Assembly (NCBI GenBank): GCA_948099385.1
Contig: CANUEZ040000204.1
Coordinates: 496,001-560,000, forward strand
Length of the DNA stretch: 64,000 nucleotides
Direction of reading: 5' to 3'
DNA from: Fasciola hepatica
Lineage: Eukaryota; Platyhelminthes; Trematoda; Plagiorchiida; Fasciolidae
The position numbers and the translations under genes are program-made. Below, in pieces: positions 24,290-37,799 of the stretch. Under the pieces are notes generated by a model. It saw nothing but the letters and a program-made list of their open reading frames with translations. It was not told the origin of the DNA and did no database searches. Each line of letters opens with the position of its first letter. Position 1 is the stretch's first letter.

Positions 24290-27200
24290 GCCGTCGGACG
24301 CTTACTTTAGGTATCTCCACTCTTATCGGTTCTGTTCGGTAGTTGTCCCTCCTAATCCATTGCCCTATCCAGACTCCATCCGCACGGTGTATTCAGATTC
24401 CCCTTCTCTAGTAGGCAATTTGAATAGGAGTTTGAAAGTACAAAACTGGAAACTGATCATTTGTATCAGTGAAACAATATTTCCGCTTTTCAAGCGTGAC
24501 CATCGAGTAAGTGTTTGGCAGAACTGGTATATGACCTTGAACGAGGAATAGGACCATACACCATGAGATTATATCAGGTGATTTACTGTGGGCAGGACTC
24601 GACGGGCAGCTACTGTTAAGTCTTACAAATTTTGCCCAAATATATGCTAATGAGTGACCCTGTTTGAGAAAGATAAAACAGCTTTCTTCACGACCAAAAG
24701 TTTTTATTTCAAAAAAGCTTCCGAATATGTACATTGCTTTGATCGTTCTGGATAGGTGATTCTAATTTGGTGGATGGTGTTAATCATGGTCTGATACAAT
24801 TTCTGAGGTGTTTTCAGAGTTTTGCATCAGAAATATTGCCTAAAGGGTGCAAAAGATGGAGGATTATATATTGTATCCTGTTATTGGGCACGTCCACAAG
24901 CGTATACCATGGGTTTGGCAATGATGAGATCCATTTCATCTACCAGCAGATCATAATTGGATTATCGATATAGTACAGTGGATCTTCAAGCCTGCAAGAC
25001 ATTTTCCTTATACCACGTTCTCTTTCCAGTATGTCGTACAACACTGAACTTGCTTAATGAAGCAAGTCTGAAAATACTGACCATCATATCAAATTGGCAG
25101 GATCCTCGTTTCCAACCAGAGAAAGATGACCTTTCATATAGTACCATTTCAACACTCTCGTGCTGTGCATATCTCGCAGAAACGGCCTTAGCCCCAAAAA
25201 CGTGAAAAAGATACCCAAATGGAGTTTATGTGAGTGAAAATAGTGATGAGTACAAACTGAATACAGACACCTCATTACCGTGGTTGCCGACACATTCCAA
25301 CAAGCGAACAAAGATAAAAACAGGAGGACCTATCAATCGCAGCTAACTGTTCGCAATTGCTGGTGGTCGAAGGCCTTGAGCCTTTAAAATCAAGGGGAAA
25401 TCTCTCAAATAGCTGTCGATATTTGTTTGGATCACATTCAGGCGATATTTTGAAACGCGGTTTGTGTTATGTTTGGTGTGCTCATGATATCGTGAATACA
25501 TTCCGAAAAATTGTCTTAGCTCATTTAAACTGTATTCTGCACAGGGCTACTCTCCCAATTGTCAGTAGGCAAATTACGGAAAATCGACCAAGGCTGTGGG
25601 TGTTAGGCCTGATTACCTAGACCCTATCTCGGTCAGCAAACGTTGCCGTGAAACTAAGATTATCGACGGATAAATACCGGTATAACGTTGATTCTTCGGG
25701 GGTCAAGTTTAGAAAGCCAATATTTCAAAATACTCTTCAACAGCCTCGTTACATACGGAAACTGGGAACACGGTTTTAACTTCATCCACAGGGTACGACC
25801 AATATTCGATTTGCGCAAAGGGCCGCATGCAAGTTGTTCTCGAAAGGCACATAAAAGGACTCGGAATTATTGGAACTTGGTGCTATTTGATGATGAGGGA
25901 CACTTTATTATGTCCGTCATGTTGCAACATGTGAATCATTCTCCAGCAAGATAGTTTTTTGAGAAACATGTATTCTGACCTAGTGGAAAGATTAGTTAGT
26001 GAAATCGATCAGCTGAGAATTTTTCAGAACTTCTCTATGTAGCTGTCGACAATGATTTGTTGTTGCCTGCATCAACCCAATACGACTCGCTAGAATAGCC
26101 CAGACACATGGCAGTATTACCTACCAATTCATGCTTTTTCAGCCCCTCATAGCGATACAACAGTGCAAATGTGCACACATTAGAAATGTATTTATAACGA
26201 TCGTAAAGATTCCGTGCGAGAAAAAAGTTTGATATTATGTGCCATTGTTGAGATTTGCTTGAGCTCGTATTACGCAAATGAAATGCGTTTCGCAGTGCCG
26301 TCATTCTTCTCTCAAATGCATTCGCAATTGAACTGGTGGATGCAGTGGATAATCATGTGATTTCGACGGACATGGTTATCGGCCAGCAAAAACAGTAAAC
26401 ATGCCATGTGTAATAAACGGCAGACACACCACTGTGGAATATTCTAACAAAATTTTGATAAAAATTGTGGTTGTTTCTTCCCAACTTCAAGTTCCAGAAA
26501 GTGTTTCTCTTTCGAAAATTGACAACAGCGAAGTACAATCCATGATCTAAAGAAAGTCATGACCAAAAATATTTTGTGAAAATACTTGGTCGCAAATATG
26601 AGTGCCAATGCCTCTTTTTTCTCTGTTCGTAGTTCTTCTGAAACAGCGTTAGACCGTGGGAGGCATGTGCCACAGCGTTTCCGACCCATTGGGAATGGTA
26701 TGACAGAGAAAGACAATGATACCATGATGAACCCATCGTCATCCACCGCGAGAAGTAGTCTCACGTCGTACTGTGTCAGAAATATTTCGAATGTCAGCAT
26801 TTGTTTTTGATGCTTTTAGCTTATCTGTCCCGGTTTCGATCAACTCCATTGGGTGTCGTTTTGGAGCAAATGGGCGAGTGGCGCACGTACTCGGTGTAGA
26901 TCAGGTATGGATGCACTGTATTAGCTGATTATGTCTGATAACGATCTTACGGATGACTCGTCGTGTGGCGCGAGCTTTGCTCCACCTAGCAGATGTTTCC
27001 GGGGGCGTGCTGCATCCCAGTGGCATCAAAAAATATTTCCCAGTCGCTGAAAAAATCAGGAGGAATTGATGTTTTTCGGGTTTGAGGCGCAAACTTAAAT
27101 TTCGGACACGTTTCTGGACGTCAACGAGACTTCGGCAAATTTATTCTGAAGACTGTTCAACGTATAGGATATCGTCATGACACGCAGCTGTAGCAAGAGA

Positions 27201-30200
27201 TTTAGCAACCGTGGTGTCTACCACCCTTTCAAATACAGCCGGAACCATTTCCACACCGAACTGAATTCCCGTGAATTGATGAAGACCCCACTGCTTAATG
27301 GTTGTCAGGTGCGATCTAGATTGTGGGGTGATTTCTAGCCAGAAGTATGCTTCAGCCATGTCAAGCTTCGCGAAACATCCAATGCGTTATACTTGTATGA
27401 ACATATCTTCTGCCACTGGGATTGGTTAACACATGTATTAAAATGTCAAACTGGGGTCAGTAGAAAAGTCGGTGCATAATCTAACTGAGCCGCTTTGCTT
27501 GAGTACAATCACAGTTGGAACGGCCCAACTTGGGACGGTATCGGGAATCGGAATAACAAGGTCTTCGAGTTACTTTAGTCCTGGATGGATAAGCCTTAGT
27601 GTGGCGCATGGGACCAGCGGTTTTGATCAAGACAAAGGTCGGCCACATCTTTTTAGCTGGAGAATAGCTTCAGTCTATGTACAGAGACCGTTTGTCTTTG
27701 AAAATTTTGGTAAATCGTCATAGTAACTGATTTTTTTACGGAGATGCAGATGTTGTTTTCATTTGGTTGCATAAACTGCTAAAAAATTAAATTTTCTATC
27801 GATTTAGTCCAGCTAATCCTAGGTTTATATAGGATTTGTTGACAATGCAGGTTGCAGAAATGTCCCTCTCATAAAAGGCTGTAATAAAATCAGTTCTGGC
27901 CCATTGAGCTCGAGTGAAAAAATTTTGTTGAGGCTGGGTTTCTGTCCGACCGCTTTCATTCTATATTTTCTCCGATCTGTTTAAGATTTCGGACAAAGAG
28001 TCCTGTTGGATGCGAGCACACTGGCCATTGGTCTAAACATTTACAAGCTTCCAACATTTAGGTACTTGCAGTCGTCATGTTATGGACGGATGACTTGTCA
28101 GAACAGGCAGGCAGCTAGAGCTGACTGGGGACTCATGTTTCTTGGATGCTCTGGGGTTGACACATATCACATTTGTTTCCGAACAGGGAAAGGTGTTTGT
28201 ATCAGTTGCGCTTCAACAGGCAGAAACTATGAAAGTGACACTCATTGCAGTGTCTGCAACCAGATGATGGTGTACATGGGCCGGAATGGATAGGTGAGGT
28301 TGGGCTCTTTACCGGCGAATGTTTTTGGGATCAGCCACCACGTGAACAGCACGTGTTGGTCAATCAGGCTATAGCGTCATTGAGGCTTCACGTCCCAGAC
28401 CGAAGATCATTCACCCCACACACTGATTTCCTTGAAAACAGTACTCGGCTGTGGGTGGAATTTGGTCAAAAGCCGAGTTTGCCCTACTGAATGCGACATG
28501 GACTGAAGGCTACGCATGAAAGCGAGAGATCAGATTAAGTCCATTGATACTGGTGTAAACTGAAGACTACTGAAATTACGGTTGGCAATCCCAGCTCACG
28601 TCACAAGATCATCCACACAGGTCAGAGACTACGGTGACACTCAAAGGTGAGTCAGAGATAAAGGTATACGCGTTGAAAAATTACTAGACTTACTATAACT
28701 GTTTGCAACTTTGTTGTTAAATGGAACAAATTATTTGAGGATTTGTTTTTCATTGTTGCCGAAAGCGCTTACTAAGATTTACCGTGGTAAAGAAAGAAAC
28801 AGTTCTGCATCGAGTGCGTTTGTTTGGTGAATAACAGTAGTTCTTCGGAAAACCATTGAATACCAAAACGACTTCAACTACTAAAGGTGAATTCTGATGA
28901 TGCCATTTTGTGCCCATCTTCGGCATTTCCGGGTGGAATACAGTAAATTGCTTCTACCGACTAATCCTACAGCATTTTTGAATGTCCACGGATGCACTGG
29001 ATCACTGTTGCATGGCGATTTCCCAAATACTGAAGTAACTTATAGACGAATCATGGTTGGCTGAACAATGTTTGCTGAGCTGTTTTTTCTGAAAACTTTT
29101 CTAAGCACGGTGTTTTGCGTTTTATTTAGGCTCCCAGTGGACCCTTTTTCCTTTTGGGGTAATATTTTTATTCTATGCACTATGCACTGTTTTGGTTCGG
29201 TCACGTATTTCGAACCTAAATGTGTCTGGGGCAGTGAATCCTTTGATATAGCTGGATTTAGGATCAGGCAAGGCACAGTTATGTACTTTTATATTTTGCT
29301 CACACTTGTTGCTCCACTCAATTTAAGATGGTTCTGAACGGCTTTGCCTTGCTCACACAGTGCGTAAACGAATCATCTCTTCAGTGGAGCTGCACGGTGC
29401 TTGGTAATTTATGGATATGATAAAAACAGCTGGTAAACGGAAAACCCTGGACGCGAAAATTGGCTAGGAGAATTAGTAAATGGACATTAAAGAGCAGAAC
29501 GCGTTAGATCCCCGCTGTGTAATACACTGTCGGTGGTGGCAACACAACGAACCACCTGGTGGAGCGTGCTTTGAAATCCTACCGGGGATATCATTTGTTC
29601 AATTAAAAGGCCACATTTATAATAAATGAAAATTTAAATTTTTGTCTGAAGTATTCAGGAATGACAATTTAAATCCCAAATCAAGCATGTAATGATTCCT
29701 GATTTGAACGTTGAAGATTTCTATAACATTACTTATTTTGAGTTAGAATGAAGGAGCGCCATTGACCAAAATAGAACACGTCATTGGCAAGTAAATTGAT
29801 ACATAAGATGGACATATTTTCTGGAAGAGGAATTCTCTGAAAAGAGAATACCTTACACCTTTGACAGTTTTCAACTAAGAACATGCGACTGAATATGTTC
29901 AACCTCCCAAAAAATATCTATATTTTTCTTGATTTTGCTTGTTAAGTGGAACAGCTCCCTATTCATCATTGACTGTGTGCTGAGCACTAAAACTCATAGA
30001 AACACCTATTGATTGTTTGATTTGCCTTATCAGAAGTGAGAATCGTGTCATATCAACTGAATCTAAAAAGCAATTCAAAGTCGAGTTGTACCGAGAGAAC
30101 TTTCAGACGTCCATACTTGACAAAATAGCACGGGTTTCTATTCTTTGGCGTGTACTTTAGCTTGTACAGCGTCCATGATAATAAGCATCACTGTTATATC

Positions 30201-31463
30201 GACATAACTCTCATATACTTATGACGATATGCATCTTTTATTATTTGATCCACTATGAAAAGAACGGCACAAGTTGTTTTGATTGTTCTTGGGACTGTTT
30301 AAGGAGTTGACTAGCTATTTGAATAGAGTTTGCACCGTGCACCAAACAACGAAGAAGGATTGTAGGTACATAATTACTCAGATGTATCCTGAGAAATACC
30401 CGTTCGGCAATATAAATATATGAAGAGTTTTTAGTTTATACTTTTTTTTCACATAATCACGAGTGGCCATCTGTTCAAGATACAAGAGGCGGTGAGTAGC
30501 AAAAGCTTGATATTTATTATTCTTAGTTATTTATTACTTTATTTGTAATTTTACCAGGTGAAGAAAATAGTTTCCCGCGGCATCAATCTCTGTAAGCATA
30601 TCAGAGCAAACGAATCAAATCCGGTAGCTAGAATGAAAGCCCAGGGTAAAATGGCTCAAAGTTTACTGGTCCCACTGGACAATTAATAACAGTACTGCAG
30701 TGTTGTATGCACATGACCAATCCAAAACATGTGCAGCTTGCCAGCCCGCATTTGGACGTATTTCCTTATAGTTTCCAAGAATTTAGAGGAGGACTTATAC
30801 ACACTTGCCCCACCGAAGAGCAAATCAAGTAACACTAGCTGCTGCTCTTCTAAACCTGACTCGGTGCGGTCGAGTGCATTCCCAATCGACGAGCTGTAAT
30901 CTTACACCTCACCCGCATGATTTGCACAGATAGTGCAATCGCGAAATGTGTGCTACAGATTCAAATACAAATACAGGACGAATGACAGGTCGGAAGTGAT
31001 TGTGTGATACCCTGTAACATCAGTTCACTGATAGCTCTATAACACATGCAACTTGCGGGCACAAACGAATATAATGCCCATTGTGTCATGACTCAATTCA
31101 CGACATTATAGTTCTATAGCAACATCAGTATGGTTCACATTTTGTAGCGGCTCCTGTTTTTCTATCACAATCTTGCGAGAGTTATAAAAGAGTGCATATG
31201 ATTGCGGCGTGGTAAGCCATTTGGTTGAAAAGAGTCATTTTATTTCTTCTTCTATTATATCCTGGTGAAATGCCCAAAACAAGTCAGCACCCAATCTAAC
31301 TGCAGTTTGAGTGTGTCTCGTAAACGGTTTTTTATGAATAACAGTAGCCGATTTGTATAGTTCCATCTGATATATATGTTTATTGGATACACGTATGAAC
31401 ATGAATATAACGTGTAATGATCTGTGCACTTGCCCCACCAAAATATGAGTGCCCTATCGAAAT
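24290..31463 (-). repeat. Right arm of giant inverted repeat (about 7.2 kb)
   Basis: This is the reverse complement of the left arm. Pairing resumes at CCGTCGGACG near 24,291-24,300 and continues to about 31,463, with the single outer motif GCCCTATC at 31,451-31,458. The arm is shorter by about 700 bp because of the deletion-like joint at roughly 29,168-29,180, where TATGCAC is tandemly duplicated. The Gypsy pol relic appears here on the minus strand with the same stops and frameshifts as its partner. Unlike the left arm, this one is not bordered by satellite sequence. Confidence 0.97.
26187..27717 (-). pseudogene. Ty3/Gypsy (CsRn1-like) pol relic, right-arm copy
   Basis: This is the mirror copy of the relic at 19,430-20,960. 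The minus strand reads the same RT blocks, including FAKLDMAEAYFWLEI and the altered catalytic box CHDDILY near 27,175. The split RNase H traces also match. All frame lesions I checked are shared with the left-arm copy, so the element was already dead when the arms were duplicated, or the arms have been homogenised since. I saw no copy-specific inactivating change. Element ends cannot be placed. Confidence 0.85.
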
Positions 31464-31899
31464 TAGAGGGGACATTTGCGGGCCTAGATCCAATAATCTT
31501 ATCCATATTGAAAAAAATCTGTCAATGAAAAAGCACTTGCCCAAATAATGATGATAATAACAATAGAAACACTGCAAATAACCAGCAGAATATCAGTTAC
31601 AACCACTAATAACAAAACTATTACTGGAAGTGCAGGATGTGTAAATCCTTCATAATTCTTTTATGCTGAAAAGACTAGCTGAAAAAAGTACGGTTTCGCA
31701 CCGGAAAAATCCAGGAATGGTAGGTTTCACCATACATAAAAGTTGGTACTTATTTTACCTCCTGGTCTACTGGAAACTCATGCAGAAGGTTGGTCTAATG
31801 TACACCACTATAGTTATGCAAGTTGTAGTGGAATGTTTTCGTAATAATCCTTGTGATTTATTTTGATACGGCGGGTATATTTGATTAAAATTCGGAACT

Positions 31900-32510
31900 A
31901 ACCATTGTTGACGGCGGAAATCCTAAAGAAATATATGAAGCTCTGAACCCACATGCTAATAAAGACAGGCTCTATGAAATGTTTCATTCTATGGGCTCAA
32001 CATTGTTCCTTATGGCATTGTGTATCCACATTTTCATGGCTAATCTGAAGTGAAACCTGCCACTCATGAAAGGATTCATATTGATCTTCTATCATGGGAA
32101 AAATTACGAAAACCTTATTGGGTCGAAATCTGTGTCCAGCAAAATTATTACACGGAAATTCTTATTCATAACTCAGGTTAAAAACTGACAATATGCCATG
32201 GTGCTTACGAAATTTTATGTTGGCAGTAAATTGCATACTCATTTAGATATCCATTTGCTAGTATGGAGTCAACCGGGGTAAAGACATACTTTATTTAAAT
32301 TTTGTCATCCACCAGTGTTCGGATGAAGCTTCATTAGGCCAAGAGTTTCGACCTAAATAACGAGAAACTTATCAAGCTCAGTGGTATTTTCATGGTCAGT
32401 GATAATCAAGCGGTTATCATAAACGAGTGGAGACTGCAATGGCGATCTAAGTTCATCACTTTTTTCTGGCCTCACACTAATTAGGCTGTATAATGATCCC
32501 CCATGCCGTA
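31900..32510 (+). pseudogene. Probable Gypsy integrase relic
   Basis: One strand of translation contains ERIHIDLLSWEKLRKPYW near 32,067-32,125. This resembles the start of the Gypsy integrase core, where an aspartate follows a W.RIH or W.RLH motif. Further on, GIFMVSDNQAVIINEW lies near 32,383-32,432, followed about 33 residues later by FFWPHTN near 32,463-32,485. The last two match the VSDNG and HPQ(S/T)NG blocks in order and spacing. The interval from the first block to the second is about 40 residues longer than usual, so an insertion must be assumed. Stops occur throughout. No zinc-binding domain, RT or LTR was recognised nearby. The assignment is tentative. Confidence 0.4.
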
Positions 32511-35500
32511 CTACTAATTCGCACTCTCATGTAAAAGAGGTCAACTGATTATGAAAGCATTATTACGGTTAGCTTTGTACGATTAACAGTTCTGAAATAT
32601 TCATGATTTGAAACGCATACGCTTACCATAATCTTTTTATCCCTCACCACTTGACAGTGATGTCCAAAAACGTTCAGAAAGGATGGTATGTTTTCCATAA
32701 ACAAGGTGACACACATTTTTTATTCCAGAAAATTCGCAAATGAGTAATCGATGGTGTTTACTTTTCCGATTAATCTTGATGACGGAGTATTTGTTCAGGC
32801 AAGATGTGGACCTCAGAACCTTCGAGAAAACAATAAATAGATACCGACGTATCAACCAGAAGTGCATTGCTTTCTTACTTCCGTTCTACAGGAAGGCGAG
32901 TAACCCGTTTTCTTTACTCAGTCACTCACCATGTAGAACTTCATAACATATCTTGGTTCAAACTAACTGTTAGTATGTAACGTGTACCTGCAAGTACGGT
33001 TAGGGGAAATATGTCGATCACGGTGAATCGGTTGCACTGATCGATGGTGAATATTGCTAGTCAGTCCGGATATACAGCTTCAGCGAAATGATAAACTGAA
33101 TGACACAAAAGTTTTAATTTATTGTTGCCCACGGTGGGTACGCTTTATTCTCTGGGGAGCTTCAGTTCCCTTATGCATCGGAGAACAAAACGCATGTTTG
33201 GGGACAAAAAAAAACCCTCGGTTTTTCTCTTTACGCTAATGAGAAGAGGCTTCCACTGACTGGGTGAGTTATTTTTGCTGCTGCATCAGTGGAGAATGTG
33301 CCAGCGCAAAGGTACAATGGAAATGTGTTGGAAAAATGCTCTATCCTTTCTCGTCTCAGTAGCAGTATCGTAGCTGGCAGCAACTCCACAAGAAAACCAG
33401 GAAGCATTTATTTTGAATATTTGGCGCGACCGTCAAAGTCACACTAGTGGTACACAATGATGGCATGTTTGCCTATTATGGACATAGATGAATATGCTCT
33501 CAAAGTCACCAAATCTCAGTCATTTGTATACTGAGGCGAATCAAATTTAAAAATTCTCTCAAAGAGCGTTTTTCGATGATCGATGTCTCAGAGGATCTTT
33601 ATGTTTTTGATGAACTAGATATTTTCATGTGAAAATTGTCTGTGATCAAGTGACCGTGGTCGGAGGACCATTCTGTCCCAATGGAACTCATGCTTCTCAC
33701 AATAATATGAGAAGAGCGCGCTTACAAAACAACTGATGGTCATTCCTTGCATCCACAATATAGTGCAAAGACCTTCGTCATTCGTTTCGCTGTACTTTAT
33801 GAGGGTAATAAGCGGGCTACCAGAAACGTGTTCCAATGAAATTAGTTAAAAGATAAGACCATGTGAGGAACCTTGACGTAATAGGGCTCATTTTACTGGG
33901 TACTACGTGAACATCGACGATGGAGGAATGTTAATCACCGCTCTTCTCCTATGTAATGCAAAACATAAGGAGCCAAGAAACCACTATTTCCGATGTGGGA
34001 GTTAAAGAACTTCTTAGACAAGCCCATTTACTCCAGGTAGTGCCTCAAGTTATGATTCATGAGAATGTTCACACGATAGACACCAATGAATTCGTTCATT
34101 CATCACATGCGTCTGGAGTGGCGGAACCATGGGTATTATGATGAATAATTTGCCACATATGCCAAAACATCTCTGACTTGATAGTGATGAAGGATTCCGT
34201 CTTAGCCTTGGATAATTGGTTCTAATCAATTTCCCCATATTATAGTACGGACAAAAAACACCACACAAGAGAAAAATATAATTAGTTTCGACATAACTGA
34301 ATCGACACGTTCCATGTTAACAAGCGAGACTAAGTGTATGAGCGCGGGAACAAATGTGCATATCAATAAACGAGGAAGATTGTACGCAGCGAAAAATGTG
34401 CTGCCAGTTTTTGAGTGTACCAGCACTTTTTCTATTTTCGATTAACGTTCTCACATTTGTGGACGGAAGCCGAGCAGACAACTAGACCACGCTCAGACAG
34501 ATCGCCACTACCATCTACATTGGTGTAGGTGTTGATGCTTGCTTATGCACTTATGGGCCCCGGTTTACCGAGGTTTATTTCTGTTTTTGCAAATCGTGCA
34601 TGTGCAACCAGAACGAAAGAGTCAGCCTCCCGCAAACTACACAAAGACGTTTTTTTGAGTTTATCGTGCAACTTCCTTCACAATAGTTTCTAAGTGACAT
34701 GAAACATGAGTGTTACGACCGAAAATATGAGGGAAATATTATTCTATTTTGGTTCAAGCACTACCGGTTGGAAACCCAATTTTAATCTGATATCACATTT
34801 TTTGCGCGCTGAGCACATATACCGTTTTTACTGCATTCACGTGCAAGTAATCAGAACACAAACATGACTTTGAACGTTCCGCGAATGGGAATCGCAACAC
34901 GGAAATGATAATATTAACTCGATTCCTCCGAAAATCGCATTCCAGTAAGATTTCTCGAAGTGTGTCATATTATGGTGAATAAATAAAGAGTTACACAGCT
35001 TTTATAACGATTATGACACCTTATTGTTTCGCTGCTCAGCCGATGATCGAAATGTGAGTTAGAGGGTTTTGGTGGGTGCCTTTTATTTAGGTCACTTCAG
35101 AAGATTTTCATTGCTGCCTCAGTATCCAGTTTGTTTGGAAAAACATACACAGAAGTTCCCATAACTGATAAACAATCGAAGAGCTGCTTCAGTATTAGCT
35201 TGGTATCCTGTATATAACAAAGGACCGAGAGTGCTATTGCCTATGACACTCATACCTCTATAGAGCATCCCAATTGGAAGTTGCTATTCAATATTCTGTG
35301 TCATTTGCCATGGCGTTCATACAAAGTAGGTTTTGAAACGGCGGGCTTAACGTGTTGAATGAGCACTAACTGATGAATTCCTTGGATCATATTCTTAGTG
35401 AAATTGTCTGACATGCTAGAGATTGTACAGTTTCAGGAATTGAACGTTCTTCAGAAGCACCGTATCAATTCCTTTATCACGTTCTTTTCGTTTTTTGCAA

Positions 35501-37595
35501 TGAATAACAGGTGGAGAGACAACAGCTTCTCAGAGGTCTGACCCCAAAAGGTGGTACAATTCTGAATGTGGAGGTTATCGTCTTTGAAAAGTTCCTTTTA
35601 AAGAACATCGATCACAGAAAAACGATTTTTATACAGGTCACATCTTATGGAAACAAAAGTAAAGAACCTGATGTGCTGCCCTAACTAACGTGTCTGTAGG
35701 CTTCCTCATTCCGTTCCTTTTTCCTATCATTATTTTTATATAAAAATGACACCAAGATGAGAACGATTGATATTCGAAGATGAGTGTATCAAGATTTGAA
35801 AGGTCCAGTGAGATTTCGATTTAACGGTATGGTAGACGGAAAAATCTATAGCAGTTGAGCTTTATTTTTCATCAGGGTATCAGTGTGTCTGCATCGCGTC
35901 TATTGGAAATTAACTGTGTGGCCTTGACAGCGTTCGGTTTTTCAGCAGATATTTCTGCTCGCACGAGTCTGGTTGTTAGATGCACGTGACTACTTTACAT
36001 AAAATCGTGCTTCATATCGGGCCTAAACTATTTACAGGAGAACCTTTAAATGTATGACTGAGTCATCAAAGTCCACGGAGTGCAACCCTGTTACCGAAGT
36101 GTTTGATGATGAAGCCTCGATTGGCCTTCTTCTTTTATTCTGTATTTATCCACTAAGGCTGCCAGTTTTGTGATTAGATTACAACCGATATGAACCGCTC
36201 CACCACAGCAAGCAAATTAAAGGAATAATTTCAAACGAATCGATCATGAGAGTCGACACATCACTATTTGTTCCAGTTAAAAATGGACCAAATCAACACG
36301 AAAGAGTCAGCCCTAGAATCCCCCATCCCACATTCACTAGGTTTTACCCAACTATTTTCACAGTGTATTTGTATATAATTCATTCTGGGCATCTTGGCTA
36401 CACCATGTATTAGGTTTTGTTTTCAGCAGAATTGCAAGGTGCTAGAAAAGTGGAACCGTTGCACCTCCAAATTAACCTCATTTGTTCCCAATGGATTCCT
36501 TCTTTATCCCTAAAGCATCATAGAAAGCGCAGGAATACATCTGTTTTTCCATCTCGAAAGTGAAACGCTCAGGCTTGCGTTATTCTTTTGTAATGCACTA
36601 CAACTGATCAAAATCTGTCGACAACTTACCATTGTGCAAATGTATAATACTCATGATGGAAATAGGTAACTAGTTTAGATATTGTATTATAGAGTTCCCG
36701 TTTGCCAGTAACTGATCGAGCGTATACTTCATGGTCATTCTGACAAAACTATGATTCAAACATCCAATGCAACTAAACTGAAGAAGAATTATTGAAAAAT
36801 CAGTAACAGACTTTCCACTCTCTGAATTTGGATAAAGTTACGATGGCAGTGGTTGTGCAGGTCACAAAATTATTACAATTTGCAAGTGCATTTTTAGGAA
36901 CACGAAACGAAAGTTCGGTACCCGTGAAATCAGCTGAACTCCCAAGTTTAACAATCTATTCGGTGCTTCAGATGCGGGATTGTAAAGGCCTACCGATTGT
37001 GGGCAATAGGTACATACTGCTCCACACACACTTGACAGGATCACGTAGAAAAACTGTGCTCAACGAAATCAAGTAAAGCGGGATTGGCAGATTGTCAAAC
37101 AACCCAACTGCTGTATTTGATACGAGGCTTCAGTGGAGCAAACATATGTGCTCATCAGACCGTAAGGAAAAACATTATCTGTTCAAGTACTAAGAAATAA
37201 CGTTTTTTTATAATATGACTTATCATCCAGTGTGAATGTCCAACTTATCAATAAAAACAGTGGAAATAATCAACGGGTATTCATTCCACATCAAAGACCA
37301 TCAACAGTGCATGACCACTGGACCCAAATGGGAGCTCATGTCAACGAATGTTACTTAAACGCCCTAATCGCAAAGCCATTTAGGTTGAGTTTCAACAAGT
37401 TACTGAGCTTATTTTTCAAATGAAATATACCCCTTACGAATGTAAGCAAATAATTTTTCGCTTAGCGCGGGACATATGATGTACGGTGTATCTGTCGTGA
37501 CTTAACTAAATGGCTTGGTATGCGGAAAATGGTGCTAACACTTCAGACCAGTGTCGGAAGTGCTCTTTACTCTGCCATACTTGAATTCAGTTTTT
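32511..37595. other. AT-rich sequence without a recognisable gene
   Basis: Only short, stop-limited frames (under about 85 codons) occur on either strand, and none shows a motif I recognise. There is no obvious tandem array and I see no tRNA- or rRNA-like segment. It is probably intergenic or intronic sequence containing TE remains too decayed to read. Confidence 0.5.
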
Positions 37596-37599
37596 CGTG

Positions 37600-37790
37600 G
37601 AGTCCCAAAGTCGATAATCCAGCAGTTAGGTGTTCGTCCCACAGTCGTGTACTTTGGGTTTGAGTCGTTCGGAAATCTTGATTGATGTGCAATGCTGGTG
37701 ATTATCAATAAGGATAAAACAGCTGTACCATGACCCTTTGGTTTTCAATGGTGATGTGTGTGCTCAAACTACACGATCAATCACGATATG
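37600..37790 (+). mobile_element. Dispersed hammerhead-SINE copy related to the satellite
   Basis: On the plus strand a degenerate A-box-like CAGCAGTTAGGTG near 37,620 is followed by a B-box-like GGTTTGAGTCG (37,657-37,667). After these come GATGTGCAATG, the core CTGGTGA (37,695-37,701), a stem II TTATC/GGATA-type arm pair, AAAAC (37,716-37,720), AGCTGTA and then GGTTTTCAATGGT. Every block has a counterpart, in the same order, in the minus strand of the 423-bp monomer and in the 52-kb relic. The core changes (A6 to G, G12 to A) should make the ribozyme inactive. The 3' end is not clear. It supports a dispersed SINE origin for the satellite unit. Confidence 0.6.
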
Positions 37791-37799
37791 CCATTTTCA

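Noticed and set aside
14983..31463. Palindrome as a simple fold-back read artefact
   Set aside because: The arms differ by a clean 700-bp indel with a repair-like scar and by scattered substitutions, and a 1.4-kb unique spacer separates them. Misassembly of real paralogous arms remains possible and is covered in the findings.
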